Shown here: positions 12,031 through 23,791 of the stretch, piece after piece
Position numbering within the stretch: position 1 is the stretch's first letter
How the letters are laid out: each line of letters begins with the position of its first letter
DNA from: Saccopteryx bilineata
Lineage: Eukaryota; Chordata; Mammalia; Chiroptera; Emballonuridae
Assembly: GCF_036850765.1 (NCBI RefSeq)
Contig: NC_089491.1
Location: forward strand, 88,506,740-88,570,739
Length of the DNA stretch: 64,000 bases
Direction of reading: 5' to 3'
The notes under the pieces: generated by a model
What the model saw: the letters and a program-made list of their open reading frames with translations, nothing else
What the model was told of the DNA's origin: nothing
The model's database searches: none
Program-made: the position numbers and the translations under genes

Positions 12031-13266
12031 TTTGGAAATTAAAAAGTAATATTTTGTTAAAAGTGGTTCAGGAACACATGGTCTTTAAGTGGCCTTACAA
12101 CACTGAACTCTTTGAGCCTAATTGTGGAGATGTGCTGAATGCAGTTATAGCGTTAATTGGAAAGTTGATTGCAAACAGAAAGTGCAGAGCAAACTTTCAT
12201 GGAAGCTAGTAAGGTAGATTTCAAGGAAACGCTGAGGTCTAGAAATCAAAACATCAAGGCACTAAGTCCTTGCTTTAATCAATATTTATCTTTCAGGTTA
12301 ATGTGTCAGAAGTTGAACAAAAACAAGAGTTAAATGCTCTGTCTTCTCCATATACATAATCATTTAAGTAATGAAAGTTAGATTGGTGTCTGGCTACATA
12401 AAAATTGACTGTTGGAGATGTTCTTTTTGCAAAGAACATTCTAAAGGCAAAATGGCCTAAAAGAGCTTGTAAAAAGTCAATATTTTCTGAGAACTGAGTA
12501 CAATTGTAGTTAAGGCAAACAATTGTTGCCATTGAACTCAGCAGCAGCCAAAAGAGAAAACCCATTTGTAAAAATGAATTAACTAGTTAATACAATTGCA
12601 AAGTGTCATTGATCCTAGACAGTGTGAATAATAATGAGGCTGACTACTTGTACTTCTTTTTCCTTTCTCATTACAAACCTAAATTTACTGTTAGTCTTAT
12701 TATCTTTATAGGTAGAAACTCCATGTCATTTGAAAAGTGTCCCTCCCACTGCAGCTTCCTCTTTCAGAAAGGGAACCAGGCAGACAAAATTGGTTCAGAA
12801 TCTAGTACAAGAAGAAAAAAACCCATGATCTAAGAGTATAGATCACTTAACGACAAAATATCTGTGTGAAGAAGGAACAAGAATTATGCATTTGTGAGCA
12901 GTGCGGTACAAAGGGTGTGGGTATTTTATCACTGGCATTGTTTGCAATTGATGTATAATGATAAAACCAGTGTTTAGTCCATTTTATTACTGTTTTTCAA
13001 TTTTAGAAAGACAAAACATCCCCTCATTGCTGCACTAGAGCAGAAGCTGCCTACCTGCACCTAAGGTAAGGTACTGTTTTTAAGCATTCTCTGTCCATTC
13101 TCCTTCATAGACTCTTCTACCCAACACATGTCCTTTGGGGAGAATATTCCATGCCTGCTGGTCCTCATGGCCTCTATTTTGCTAGTCAGTATAATACATA
13201 AAAACATTTGAGAAATGGAAAAAGCCAAAGATAAACTAGGGAATTTTTTTAATTAAAAAGAAAGAT
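12031..13266. other. No gene or repeat recognised
   Basis: About 1.2 kb without a family I can name. The frames at 12293-12565 (minus) and 12603-12833 (plus) have no domain and are regarded as chance. Confidence 0.4.
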
Positions 13267-13612
13267 ATGGCCCTGGACAATTGGCTCAGTGGATAGAGCA
13301 TCAGCCCAGTGTGCAGACATCCTGAATTTGATCCCCAATCAGGGCACACATGAGAAGCGACCATCTGTTTCTCTTCCCCTCCCTTTCCCCTTTCTTTTTC
13401 TCTTTTCCTCCTACAGCCAGTGGCTTTATTGGTTCCAGTGTCAGCCCTGGGCGCTGAGGATAGCTTGGTTGGTCAGAGCTTCAGCCTCAGGCACTGAGCA
13501 TAGCTCAACTGATTTGAGCGTTGGCCTCAGACATGGATAGATGGGTGGATCCTGGTCAGGGTGCATGAGGGAGTCTATCTTTATCTCCCCTCCTCTCAGA
13601 AAAGATATTTGG
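13267..13612 (+). repeat. Bat tRNA-derived SINE (VES/Rhin type), old copy
   Basis: The head reads ggccctggacaattggctca with a tRNA-like A box, followed by a B-box-like 'tttgatccccaatcagggcaca'. A pyrimidine-rich middle and the body 'gccagtggctttattggttcc..gctgaggatagctt..' follow. It ends near 13612 in an A-containing tail. Many CpG sites have decayed, so it is older than the copy at 19737-20165. Confidence 0.9.
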
Positions 13613-13984
13613 AGGAACAAAAAAGTAATATGTAGCCCAAAAAGGTAAAAAATGGGTGCAAGACTACTCCTGTTCCACCACCACCATCACTACCATACCC
13701 ACAACCACCACAGTGAAATTAAGGATGCAGATAATCCAGGAGGCAGAACCTCTTGAGTTGAACTTCAGGAAGGAATAGAAATGCAAAGTGAGAAGGGTTT
13801 GGATGTAACAGCTCAGAATCCATTAAGCTTAAACACGACTGGGGAGATTGGAAAAAGGGAAAAAGAGACTACAAATAAACAAAGTGGGTTTGTTTAAACA
13901 ATGAAACTGAAGGTAGATATTTTTGGTTCAAAATAGCAATGGTCCAAACACTATTTTTACCACCTTTTAACTGGGAGATTCAAT

Positions 13985-14105
13985 GAGGTTTAAAACTCTT
14001 AAAGCAGGTAGTTATTTATACCCTATTGCAAGTAGGAAAAATTAGGTACAGAGGCTTAATTAACTGACTTCAGGTCACACAGCAAATGTAGAATGTGGCA
14101 GAAAA
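13985..14105 (-). repeat. MIR SINE fragment
   Basis: The plus strand shows an inverted MIR core: 'aaattaggtacagaggcttaattaactgacttcaggtcacacagcaaatgtagaatgtggcag'-like order with the diagnostic 'ggtcacacagc' at about 14073-14083. MIRs are ancient tRNA-derived SINEs common to all mammals. The copy is diverged and partial. Confidence 0.75.
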
Positions 14106-14948
14106 TAACGTACGGGCTTCATCAGTCCCATTTCATTGTCTCCTTCACCAAGCCTCTTCCTCCTCTTCTTTCCCTCTTGACATTAATGTTCAGTCAATCA
14201 ACTTTTTCCCATTCAGAGTAAAGTGTCACATCTCCATTTACTGAGCTGTCCCAGAACGATCATGACTTTAGGAATAATACTGAACTAGGGTAAGAATCCG
14301 TAGATTCCCTCTCTCTGGACTCTTTAGAATGGGAACACCTGACAGTCAACATACCAGGGCAATGCTGGGCATGACTTTTCTATCCCTAACCCCTTTTTAT
14401 TTTCTGTCTTGCAAAACATCAACCAAATTATCTGAAACCTTATTTTTACCAAAATCAATGAAAATCTACTACCTCAGGGGATGGGTTGATATATACTTTG
14501 GATGAGTGGGTATTATGTAAACTCATAAATATACACACTCTCTTTGCTATTTATTTTTGCCTCAGTAAATGAAAAATAATCTCCTTTATATACCAAGTTG
14601 GGTATTCTTAATCCCTGTTCAAATCAGTTTCAAATTGTTCTGGAAACAACCCACGGACATTTCAGGTGTCAGGAGCCTGATTGGAATTGTTGGATTTCTA
14701 GTTATCTTCAGCCTCACAGTCAATCAAGGACAATACAGCCCAAGAGATGTGGATGAAAAATTTCTCCTCTTCAGTGATCACTTGCTTGCCTTTTCTGATT
14801 TCTCTGGGTGGGCCTCAGCTGCCCCACAACCAGCATTAAGAAGACTTGCTTAAGGAAACTCCTACACTCTGCAAGCAAGTCCCTCACACTTCACAATTAA
14901 TGACGGCCTCATCATCTTTCTTCCATTTTCTTTTCCTCATTTCTATAA
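14106..14948. other. No gene or repeat recognised
   Basis: AT-rich with short frames only. The 94-codon frame at 14569-14853 shows no recognisable family. Confidence 0.4.
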
Positions 14949-15337
14949 GGAAAAAAATTATTATTATTTTGTTTATTAGTGAGAGGCAGGGAGGCAGAGA
15001 CACATTACCACAGTGCCCCAACTGGGAACCACCTGGCAAGACCCCCACCAAGCGATGCTCTGCCAGTCTGGGCCGCTGATCCATTGTTCGGCAATCAAGC
15101 TACTTTAGCACCTGAAGCAAGGTCATGTAGCCATCCTCAGCACCCAGGTCCACCTTTGCTAGAACCATTCAAGCCATAGCTGCAAGAAAGGAGGAGAGAG
15201 AGAAATGGAAAGGAGGAGGGGTGAGGAAGCAGATGGTCATTTCTCCTGTGTGCCCTGACCAGGAATCGAATCTAGGACTTCCATACACTGGGTCAAAGCT
15301 CTACCACTGAGCCAACCAGACAGGGAAAAAAATTATT
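14949..15337 (-). repeat. Bat tRNA-derived SINE with 14-bp target duplication
   Basis: The element is inverted. Its head (ccctgtctggttggctcagt in the element's direction) lies at 15306-15325 and its body at 14970-15305. The 14-mer ggaaaaaaattatt stands on both sides, at 14949-14962 and 15324-15337, as expected for L1-mediated insertion. The middle keeps the purine block 'aggaggagagagagaaatggaaa' as the reverse of the usual pyrimidine tract. Confidence 0.9.
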
Positions 15338-15469
15338 TTTCTCTTTTTTTCTTTGCCCTCTGCTGCCTCATACATCTCTGCATTTGCCAGAGAATCACTG
15401 TATGTCTAAAGAATGCATTTTGACAAAGAGAAGAAATAAGTCTAAACTCCCAGTATTTCATAGGGGGAA

Positions 15470-15955
15470 TATGTTGTCTGCAAGATGAAGCCCACATACC
15501 TGGACACAGCACAGTCCTGGCTCTGCTTTACCGCTGCAGCCTTATTCGATGCTGACCCTCTGGATAAAAGCCATACCAAATCACTCGTGCTTATCAAGAA
15601 GCACCCTGTCATTTCTCATCTCTAGGTCTTTCATCACACATGTACTTTGACCTGCATTGAATGCCTTTCCCCATCTCATCTGCTTTAGTGAGGTCCTACT
15701 CATTTCTCAGGAGCCAGCTCAAGGGCCTCCTCTGTGAAGACTTCACAGAACCCCCCCCAAAAATATTCGCCATCAGTTCTTCTTGTGTGTAGTCTCTTGC
15801 TCTTGTATCATTACATTGAAATTTTATGTATTTTTCCTTATTATATTATGTTTTCCCAGTGATAACTTTTTTTGTATACCAGAACCTACCACAGCACCTC
15901 CTTACATAGCGGGCTTTCACTAAATGTGGCTGAATGGATAAATAAGTGAATATAA
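15470..15955 (+). repeat. LINE-2 3' end
   Basis: The order of blocks matches L2: 'aatgcctttccccatctc', 'gaggtcctactcatttctcaggagccagctcaa', 'cctcctctgtgaagacttcacagaacc', and at the end 'ctttcactaaatgtggctgaatggataaataagtgaat', the degraded L2 terminal 'aataaatg..gaatgaatgaa' motif. L2 is a long-dead mammalian LINE. The copy is non-coding here. Confidence 0.85.
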
Positions 15956-16740
15956 ATCTATCATCCCTTTGGACTCAAGTTAATTTTAAAATTACTGTAG
16001 GACATTTTGATGAACCCTAGAAGGCCAGCAGTGTTGCACCATTATTATTGAAGGCACGTAGGCTATCTGACTCCATGCAGAGAAAATTTAAATAAAAGCA
16101 AAGATCTTTTCCATTAGGAAATGGGTGTAGTGCTGACTGTGATATTTATCTTGCTCACTCCTAATTTCTTCAGAACCCTCACAACAGAGAAGTTAAGATC
16201 TTCCTTTGCCTTATCTCTGAATAAATTAAATTTCAGATTGGAGCCTGTGGACAGTTTACATGAAGGAGGTTTTAGAAATGAGCATGTTCTTGCAGGACTG
16301 ATTTCAGAGCCGGGTCCTCAACTACAACAGGACAGTATGTCACTGACCATTAATTCAATAAAGGACCCACAGCCCAGACCCTCATTGTTCTTCTCAGGGT
16401 GGTAAGGGGAATGTTCCAGGAGTCTTGTCAAATGTCCCATCTCCAAAGTCCAGGATAAAAAAAACAGAATAAGTGATTTTCTACCATTTTAACCATTTGA
16501 ATTGTTATTACACAATAAAAACTGATTTTGGATTTTCTATGCTATACTTTTGTGGTCAACTCACTTGTAGTAGATTGGAGAATAGTTAAAAGATTCAGAA
16601 GAGATAAAAATAATTTTTCTTTTGGGATAACAGTAGTTTAAGGGTGAGCCACAGTTTTGACAAGTTATGTATAGCTCTTCTCTTAGTTTCTGGGATAAAG
16701 AGACGTTTTCCAAATATGGAACAAGAAAACATGATGGAAA
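15956..16740. other. No gene or repeat recognised
   Basis: Left flank of the next solo LTR. The frame at 16121-16405 has no domain that I recognise. Confidence 0.4.
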
Positions 16741-16745
16741 GGTAT

Positions 16746-17342
16746 TGTTGGTGAAATAAGTTTGTAAAATATGATTTTTATGTTTGCTCACTTATATTGA
16801 ATAGTTTGCATTGGGGGCTGAGCAGCACCATTTATATGTGGTCTATGAATATGCAAATTACGTTCCTGCTGGGGAAGGGCCATTGTCTTGCTAATGTTTG
16901 TTGGAGGAGAGATTTTCACACCTGAAAGTTTTGAAAAGAGAGAGAAGGAGAGGCAGAAAGAAGCCATGTTTGCAGAGCGAGAGCAGAGAGAATGCAGAGT
17001 GCTGAAGAAGAAGCCATGTTGGCAGGAAGTGAGAAGGTGTGTAGATGGGGAACCAGAGGTGAGGGGCTTTGGGGGCCTTACTGAGACTGGTGAGGCCTTT
17101 GATACTAGGAGAAACCAGAAAAGATTCTCCTTGTTGTGGAACCAGAGAATGTGTCAGGGCTTTGGGAGCTCTGAATGAGTGAAAAGGAAGTGTTTTCCCT
17201 GTGTGTTGCTTTTTGGCCAGTACGAGACATTAATAAAGGAATGGTCCACCATTTTTTACTCAACTGTTTCTTCACTATCTGCCTGAATTCAATGAGAACC
17301 TGCATGTGCATGGCTGTGACAGCTGTGACTACTGGCCATACA
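16746..17342 (+). mobile_element. Solo LTR, family A, short-promoter form, perfect 5-bp target duplication
   Basis: The LTR begins TGTTGGTGAAATAAG and ends GGCCATACA. It is flanked on both sides by ggtat (16741-16745 and 17343-17347). TG..CA ends with a perfect 5-bp duplication show a complete solo LTR made by recombination between two provirus LTRs. Its downstream third ('ttaataaaggaatggtccacc..ctgcctgaattcaatgagaacctgcatgtgcatggc') matches the ends of the other family A copies. Its middle matches the short forms of family B ('ctggggaagggcc..ttttgaaaaga') and has no TATAAAA block. A 5-bp duplication is usual for ERVL/MaLR and uncommon for class I, but I do not assign the class. Confidence 0.92.
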
Positions 17343-17347
17343 GGTAT

Positions 17348-19722
17348 CTTTAAAAAAATAGGCTTTCTAGTGGGACTTTGCCAGATAGTGTCTTTCTGCC
17401 TGATTTCTTAAGGGTTAGACAAATAATCCCTGATTCTGAGACAGAGGGGTTGTCAATATCCAAATATCAAAAACACCTTGCCCACAGATCTGTCTGTGGT
17501 CAGTATGGCTACTAGGCAGTGTAGCCAAAGTCACCTGAAAGCCAGAAAAAGTATCAGGTAAATGACACCAAATTTTTTTCTGGAACAGTAGAGATTATAA
17601 TAAGCAAGTTAATTAAACAACAGTAATATTGATCAGTAAAGTCATTAACCCAATATCCATGTAGCCAAACACAGGCTTTCATAGACAACTAAGAGTACTG
17701 AGCAACTGGTCAATGAAATAACACAACCTTATTGAAAGAGACAGAATAAGTAGCATGATAATGAAATACAAATATTAGAAAGCCCTTTCTGAGCAACTGG
17801 AGGGCTTAGGTATTTGGCCCTCTAAAAAAGGGTGTCCACACTGAGATGTAAGACAGTACAGAAATGTAAAATCACAATGAGATGAAACAGAAAAATAAAC
17901 CAGGAAAAAAATACAACAGCAATAAAAACAGAGAAATCTTACATTTAAAATTAAATGTAAATATATAGGAAATGTAATAAGCCTTTATACATTACTAGAA
18001 ATCTGTAAACCAAAGATTTTACCAGGTTCTGATAAGAGAAACCAATAGTTTAAGAGAATCATGTCTCTAGATAGTCCTAAGTAAACAATTTGAAAACCTA
18101 TTTATAGCTCATCCTTTCTAGCTTTGTTCAATTAATTCCTTTGTGTCTATGGTCTCAAGATAATGTTAAAAGATCCTATTCAGTCCTGAGAGTAGAAACA
18201 TGAAAAGAAAAAAGAAATGAAAAGAATCTAACCAGCTCTATATGAGCCTGATTTTGGTGCTTTGGCAGAAATAAGAGACAAGATCTTTCATAGCAGTTCC
18301 ACTAGTAAATTTCTAGCACCTGAACTAAAACTAGTGTTCTTCAGTACTTTTGAGTTTTTGGACTAGAAAACTTTTGTTGTAGAGGGCTGCTCTGCACATT
18401 GTGGAATATTTAACCTCTTCTTTGGTCAATAGCACACACACATGCGTACACACACATGCGTGCACACAGACACACAGAGTTGAGTCAACCAAAAATGTCT
18501 TGGGGAATAGGTGGGGAAGTGGGAAGAGGCCAAGTGGCAAACTTGTCCCTGGTTCAGAAACATAAGGCTAAACCTAAAACTAAATTGAACATTACTGAGC
18601 AAATAATGGTGATACTTGTTACTTCACATGATGATCATGAGGCATTTCAATTTTAAATTCTTGGGCTTATTAATCTCTTCAGATCAAAATTCCAAAGAAG
18701 TTTATGATTTTTGCAAAATATCATTACATATTTACATGCAGGCAGTTAAGTGAAGTCAAATTTAAACTGTCGATGCTGAACTAGAGTCCTCAAATTTCTC
18801 TCCCCCAAAATGAAATTATGTGTGGGTTTAAGAAAGAGAAAGAAATGCATGACTTTTGTTGTTGATGTTGCTGCTGCTGTTTTTACTGTATGTGTGCTTT
18901 AGGGGGAAAAAAAACACCATTTGTGTTCATTTTGTAGGGCACATTACAATTTACCTTTGTTGCACTGACAAATATTTCCTTCCTTACTAGAAATAATTCA
19001 AACTAACAAAGAAAAGGGGCCTGTGTTCTTACAAGCACGTGGAGCCATGTGAAGTTGGGTTTAACTATTTACTATTCATACAGGTTCCCTACATTGCTTT
19101 CCAGAACATTTTCATCAGGGAGGGAAAAGAAAATTACCAAAGTTACTGTCCTAATGACTGCCATTTGCAATGATAAACTACCAGTCATATGTTTTTGATG
19201 AAAAAATGCCTTGCAAAGAAGAATTCCCGCAAGAAGATAGAATACCATTAATTACCTTTTGACATTCAGGAAAAAAATAATTGAAATGTGATTATGGTTT
19301 CCTAAATGGCAGTGTCTGTGGAGGAAGGAGCCATTCACACTCCCTCCAGGGTTTCTGTAACAGTTCTTCTCGTCCAGGAGTTTTTGAAAGACATCTAAGT
19401 CTAAATGATTCACAAGGTTATTTCACTATCCCTATTCTGACACTTATGTGAACTCACATGAGAGGCTTTTTGAGTTGTGAATGATATGAACAAGTAACAA
19501 CATTTTATGATGTTGAAGCCTAGAAACTTCAAGGTCCCCCTTTAATTTAAGTGTCCCCCTTTAATTTAAATATCCTTGTCAACCTGACCTCTGATATATA
19601 GCCACACATCATACATTGGCCAACTAATAAAACCCAATTCTTTCTTCTAAAAACTGAGGTTGATGTTGCACCTCAGTCATTGGAAATGACATTTGTAATT
19701 GGTCACTGTGGCTGCCTTTTTT
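17348..19722. other. No gene; AT-rich with one CA/TG microsatellite and a short tandem duplication
   Basis: A compound (CA)n/ATGCG microsatellite lies at 18431-18477. At 19539-19569 a block of about 17 bp (tccccctttaatttaa) occurs twice in tandem. No repeat family or gene is recognised in the rest. Confidence 0.45.
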
Positions 19723-19736
19723 CCCAAATGTCTTTT

Positions 19737-20165
19737 TTTATTTTTATTTTTTTTATTTTTTATTTTTTTTTGCATTTTTCTGAAGCTGGAAATAGGGAGA
19801 GACAGTCAGACAGACTCCCGCATGCGCCCGACCAGGATCCACCCGGCACGCCCACCAGGGGTGACGCTCTGCCCACCAGGGGGCGATGCTCTGCCCATCC
19901 TGGGCGTCGCCATGTTGCGACCCTCCTGGGTGTCGCCATGTTGCGACCAGAGCCACTCTAGCGCCTGGGGCAGAGGCCAAGGAGCCATCCCCAGTGCCCG
20001 GGCCATCTTTGCTCCAATGGAGCCTTGGCTGCGGGAGGGGAAGAGAGAGACAGAGAGGAAGGCGCGGCGGAGGGGTGGAGAAGCAAATGGGCGCTTCTCC
20101 TATGTGCCCTGGCCGGGAATCTAACCCAGGTCCTCCGCACGCTAGGCCGACGCTCTACCGCTGAG
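19737..20165 (-). repeat. Young CpG-rich bat SINE with perfect 14-bp target duplication and internal duplication
   Basis: The element is inverted: the tRNA-like head is at 20100-20165 (gctcagcggtagagcgtcgg in the element's direction) and the A-rich tail at 19737-19780. The 14-mer cccaaatgtctttt flanks it at 19723-19736 and 20166-20179. It keeps many CpG sites, so it is young compared with the other SINEs here. In the body a block of about 26 bp containing gtcgccatgttgcgacc is repeated in tandem (about 19902-19953). Two copies of 'cgcccaccagggg' precede it. The overlapping 'ORFs' on both strands are CpG-rich SINE sequence and not genes. Confidence 0.93.
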
Positions 20166-20384
20166 CCCAAATGTCTTTTGACTTGTGTTGCCCCAAACAT
20201 TCTCCTTGCCTCATAAAACCCTCAGGGAGAATCTAACAGTATTTCTGTTGTAGAATCCAACCATTTTACTGACCACTGAGTGAACCCACACATCTTTATC
20301 TTTCCTTTATGAAAAATAAAAACAAAGAAACCTGCTGTGAGTAGTAAAATATTCAGAGGGGTGTGGTCTAGATTGATTCAAAGT

Positions 20385-21285
20385 TCTAAATCCTAAATCG
20401 TCTTCATATTATTATACTTAGGGCAGATTATATTTTCCAAAGTTGGCAGCAATATCTCCCATCTCATATGCTTTTCTAAAACTTTGTCACTACCCTCATC
20501 AAAAAATGGAGTCCCTCTCCCCTTGTGGGCAGGGCTTTGTGACTGTTTCAACCAGTATAATATAATGAAATAAACACTTTTGACTTTCAAGTGTAGGTCA
20601 TTAAAATGCCATACATTTCTGCCTTGTTTTTTTCAGAATATGCACTCTTGGAACCCAGCTGCCATACTATAAAGAAGCCCAAATAGTCCATGGAGAGGGC
20701 CATGTGGAGAAGAACACACTGTGGGAGCCACAGCACTAAGCTCCCAGCTGACAATATCAACCACTGGCCAGAAGCATGACTGAGCCATCTTGAAAGTTAA
20801 TTCTGGCCCTGGCCAGTTTTCTCAGTGCATAAAGCATACAGATGTCTGGGTTCGATCCCCAGTCAGGGATAAGATCATGAAAAGTGACCACCTGCTTCTC
20901 TTCTCCTCCCTCTCTCCTTTCTCTCTCTCTCTCTCTTCCTTTCTCACAGCCAATGGCTTGATTGGTTCAAGGACCAGCCCCAGGTACTGAGGATAGCTCA
21001 GTTGATTCAAGCATCAGTCTCAGACTGGGATTTCCCGGTGGATCTGGGTAGGAGTGCATGTGAGAGTTTGTCTCTTCATCTCCCCCCATCTCAAAAAAAA
21101 AAAAAAAAAAAAAAAAGTTAACCCTTCATTTGCCAATTGACACCAGTATAGTAGAGACAGCCTAAGAAGTGGTAATTTGAACTTGACCTAAATTGCAGAT
21201 TTGTAAATAAAATAAACAATTATTTGTTAAAGCCACTAAATTGTTTGTTAGTTTGATATACAGCAATAGATAACTGATATAAACT
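20385..21285 (+). repeat. Ancient LTR (MaLR/ERVL-like), split by a SINE
   Basis: The left part (20385-20803) carries blocks familiar from old MaLR/ERVL LTRs: 'gggcagggctttgtgactgtttcaaccagtataatata', 'atgcactcttggaacccagctgcc', 'ggagagggccatgtggag'. The right part (21114-21285) carries 'aaataaacaattatttgttaaagccactaaattg..cagcaatagataactgatata', the usual end. The SINE at 20804-21113 sits between them. The family name is from memory of the consensus pattern and is not certain. Confidence 0.7.
20804..21113 (+). repeat. Bat tRNA-derived SINE inserted in the ancient LTR
   Basis: The head ggccctggccagttttctca starts at about 20805. The pyrimidine tract at 20897-20945 includes a (TC)n run. The tail is a poly-A of about 26 nt ending at 21116. 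The 8-mer aaagttaa at 20793-20800 recurs right after the tail (about 21114-21121), consistent with a target duplication. Confidence 0.9.
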
Positions 21286-22993
21286 TTATTACTCCAAGAA
21301 ATAACAAGCATATTTTAAACCCAATGAATTCTAGGAATTTCTCTAGCTAAACCTCTTGGACAGTACTATGGTAAACATTTTTAAAATGTGTTTATTATAA
21401 GGAAGTTTATATTAAAGAAAAAAATAAAGCTTTAAATACTCAATAATTTGTCATTGTTTAAAAAATATATGGTACATTTGTGAAACTGTATCACTGAGCC
21501 ATTGTTTGAAAAGATGACATGTATAATACACTGAGTTAGAAATTTTTCAATAATTGACAAAAAAAGCAGTTTTTAAAATAGTATGCACACAATGATTCAA
21601 TTTTTGTGATGTGTTTGTGTGTAGATGTGTATATTCATAGTTGGGAAAATTTTTCAGTGTACACTTTAAAATATGTATAAAGGGGCTAGGGAGTGATTTT
21701 TATAATTTTTTCTTACTCATAGAAATTTTCTAACTTTTCTTCACTGAAGATGTAGTTCTGAAATAATATTTAAAGCCTTTAAGAAAAAGTAAATCAAAGG
21801 CTTCTTTTTAAAATTTTGGTGTAAGAGAAAGAATCATGTTAAACCATTTCCGGTAGTGGTTATGTTTCCAGACAATGGAGCGACCTGCAGCATATTTAAA
21901 CACATACCAAACTTTGAGAACCACTACACAGTAGACTGTTTCAAGCTTCTTCAGGTGTTCTGAGCAATAAGGAGAAAGAGTTGAGCATATTTTCTCTTAA
22001 AATTAGGGAGGCATTTAGACAAACTGCACTTTGCAAGAAGGGAGGCTATGGTTCCCTCTTGGTTATTAATTTAGCTTAAGCACCTTTTCCTTTCCTCACC
22101 AGAGTAGCCATGGAGAGCCCCTGGGCATAGCAAACAGAAACACTTCTCTGTGCATGAGGGATTAAGAGCTGATGGCAGCAGCAATAACGTCAGCATCTGG
22201 TGTGGGTTTTAGAAATCTCAGTCACTACCAAGGGACTGATTCAGGACACTTTTCATGGGGAAGGACAAGTTAATTTCTTGGGTCTGAATTGTCAACTTTG
22301 GATGAAGCCCTACATGATGGGCAAAGAGGAAAAGAAATTGGTCCCCAAGACAAGGCAACCTTGCCAACCCAATCTAAAACATTTAAAACTGGCTGTCAGA
22401 AGGAGGTTTTCCCACTTAATTACATAGTCTGCTTTAAAAAGACTTGTTTCCTTTTTTTTCTCTCTTCAGTCATACACTTAAAACTGTTTGACATGGCTTC
22501 CACTGGCTATACTAAGGGTTCCTATTATTAATGCACCAGCACATCACACCTCATGGCTTTGAGACAGTGCATGCAGAGGACGAGGGCAGTGATAGGGGGA
22601 TGTCCTATCACCAGTCTTGTCATCTGAACTTGAAATTCATGCTCTTCAAGAAAAGAACTTCAGCTGCATAATTGAAATGGCTGTCACAGAAGTGACAAGC
22701 TCATTCACTTTGTAATAAAAAGAAAAGTCTGCTGCTATCTTTTCCTCTATCTGATATTTGTTCCTCCTCCAAAAGGTAATTTTTTTCTTAAATGTACTTT
22801 TTTTCTTAAGTTTTTTGCTGTAGAACACAGCAGAGGTTCGTTTTCCTGTTCCCACCTGGTTGTAGTTTGGCTGAAACCATACAATCTGGTGCCCAAGCCA
22901 CCCAGCCTTAGTGCTCTGAACTCCAGGTCTGAAAATGTATATAGTTGGTTATAAGTATCTGTCATAAGTCACCAGAAAATTATAGCAAAGATA
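21286..22993. other. No gene; one possible mini inverted-repeat element
   Basis: AT-rich DNA without a recognised gene. The frames at 22200-22531 and 22646-22965 have no domain. Confidence 0.4.
21853..21927. repeat. Possible decayed hAT-type miniature element
   Basis: The 75-bp segment begins gtagtggtt and ends tttgagaaccactac, which resembles the CAGTGGTTCTCAAA termini of hAT elements such as the one at 9963. Only nine bases pair end to end and no target duplication is visible. This is a weak call. Confidence 0.3.
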
Positions 22994-23002
22994 GATATAA
23001 TA

Positions 23003-23349
23003 CAGGGGTAGTCAACCTTTTTATACCTACCACCCACTTTTGTATCTCTGTTAGTAGTAAAATTTTCTAACCGCCCACCGGTTCCACAGTAATGGTGATT
23101 TATAAAGTAGGGAAGTAACTTTATAAAATTTATAAAGCAGAGTTACAGCAAGTTAAAGCATATAATAATAATTACTTACCAAGTACTTTATGTCATATTT
23201 TCACTAAGTTTGGCAGAATAAATTTTTGTAAAACAACTTACTATAGTTAAATCTCTCTTTTTATTTATACTTCGGTTGCTCCGCTACTGCCCAGCATGAA
23301 AGCTGGAACGCCCACTAGTGGGCGGTAGGGACCAGGTTGACTACCAATG
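23003..23349. mobile_element. Non-autonomous hAT-like DNA transposon, 347 bp
   Basis: The left end CAGGGGTAGTCAACCT is mirrored by AGGTTGACTACCaatg at the right, with the last bases decayed. The 9-mer gatataata stands directly outside both ends (22994-23002 and 23350-23358), which includes the 8-bp duplication expected for hAT. The right half carries a subterminal 'cgcccactagtgggcggta' palindrome at about 23309-23327. There is no transposase frame, so it is a MITE-like non-autonomous element. Confidence 0.88.
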
Positions 23350-23358
23350 GATATAATA

Positions 23359-23682
23359 CATTAGCTAAAGTAGTTTATCTGCCCAGCTAGTTACCAGTGT
23401 AGAAGGCTAAAAGAAGCTAACTCGGGTTTTCCCAACCACACAGAGTCCAGGGTCTCTAATAAGGAGACAAGGTAGGAGAGAAGATCAGAGAATAATATGT
23501 ATGAATTGCTTATTGACTACAAAGAAGCTTAAGTAATTACCCAGAATAAGCCAGGGAATACACAAATTTTACCACAAAGCTTTAAACCTTAGGGTTTTAA
23601 ACCTTAGGATTTTATTCTTATTCTACCGCTTACTGATGTGTAAGTATGTGCTAAATACTTCATTAATTCTTACTATGAATGA
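23359..23682. other. No feature recognised
   Basis: AT-rich, with a short direct repeat around 23577-23612 ('ctttaaaccttaggg' / 'ttttaaaccttagga'). Confidence 0.4.
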
Positions 23683-23791
23683 TGGTTGATTTTTTTGTGT
23701 CACCTTGACTGGGACACTTGGTGCCCAGACATTTGATCAAACATTTTTCTGGGTATGTCTGTGAGGTTGTTTCTGAATGAGATGAACATAT

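Noticed and set aside
20100..20165. tRNA gene
   Set aside because: The tRNA-like head with A and B boxes belongs to a SINE with a tail and target duplication. It has no complete cloverleaf.
19680..20216. Several overlapping Arg/Pro-rich frames on both strands
   Set aside because: They arise from the CpG-rich SINE, which has few stop codons by composition.
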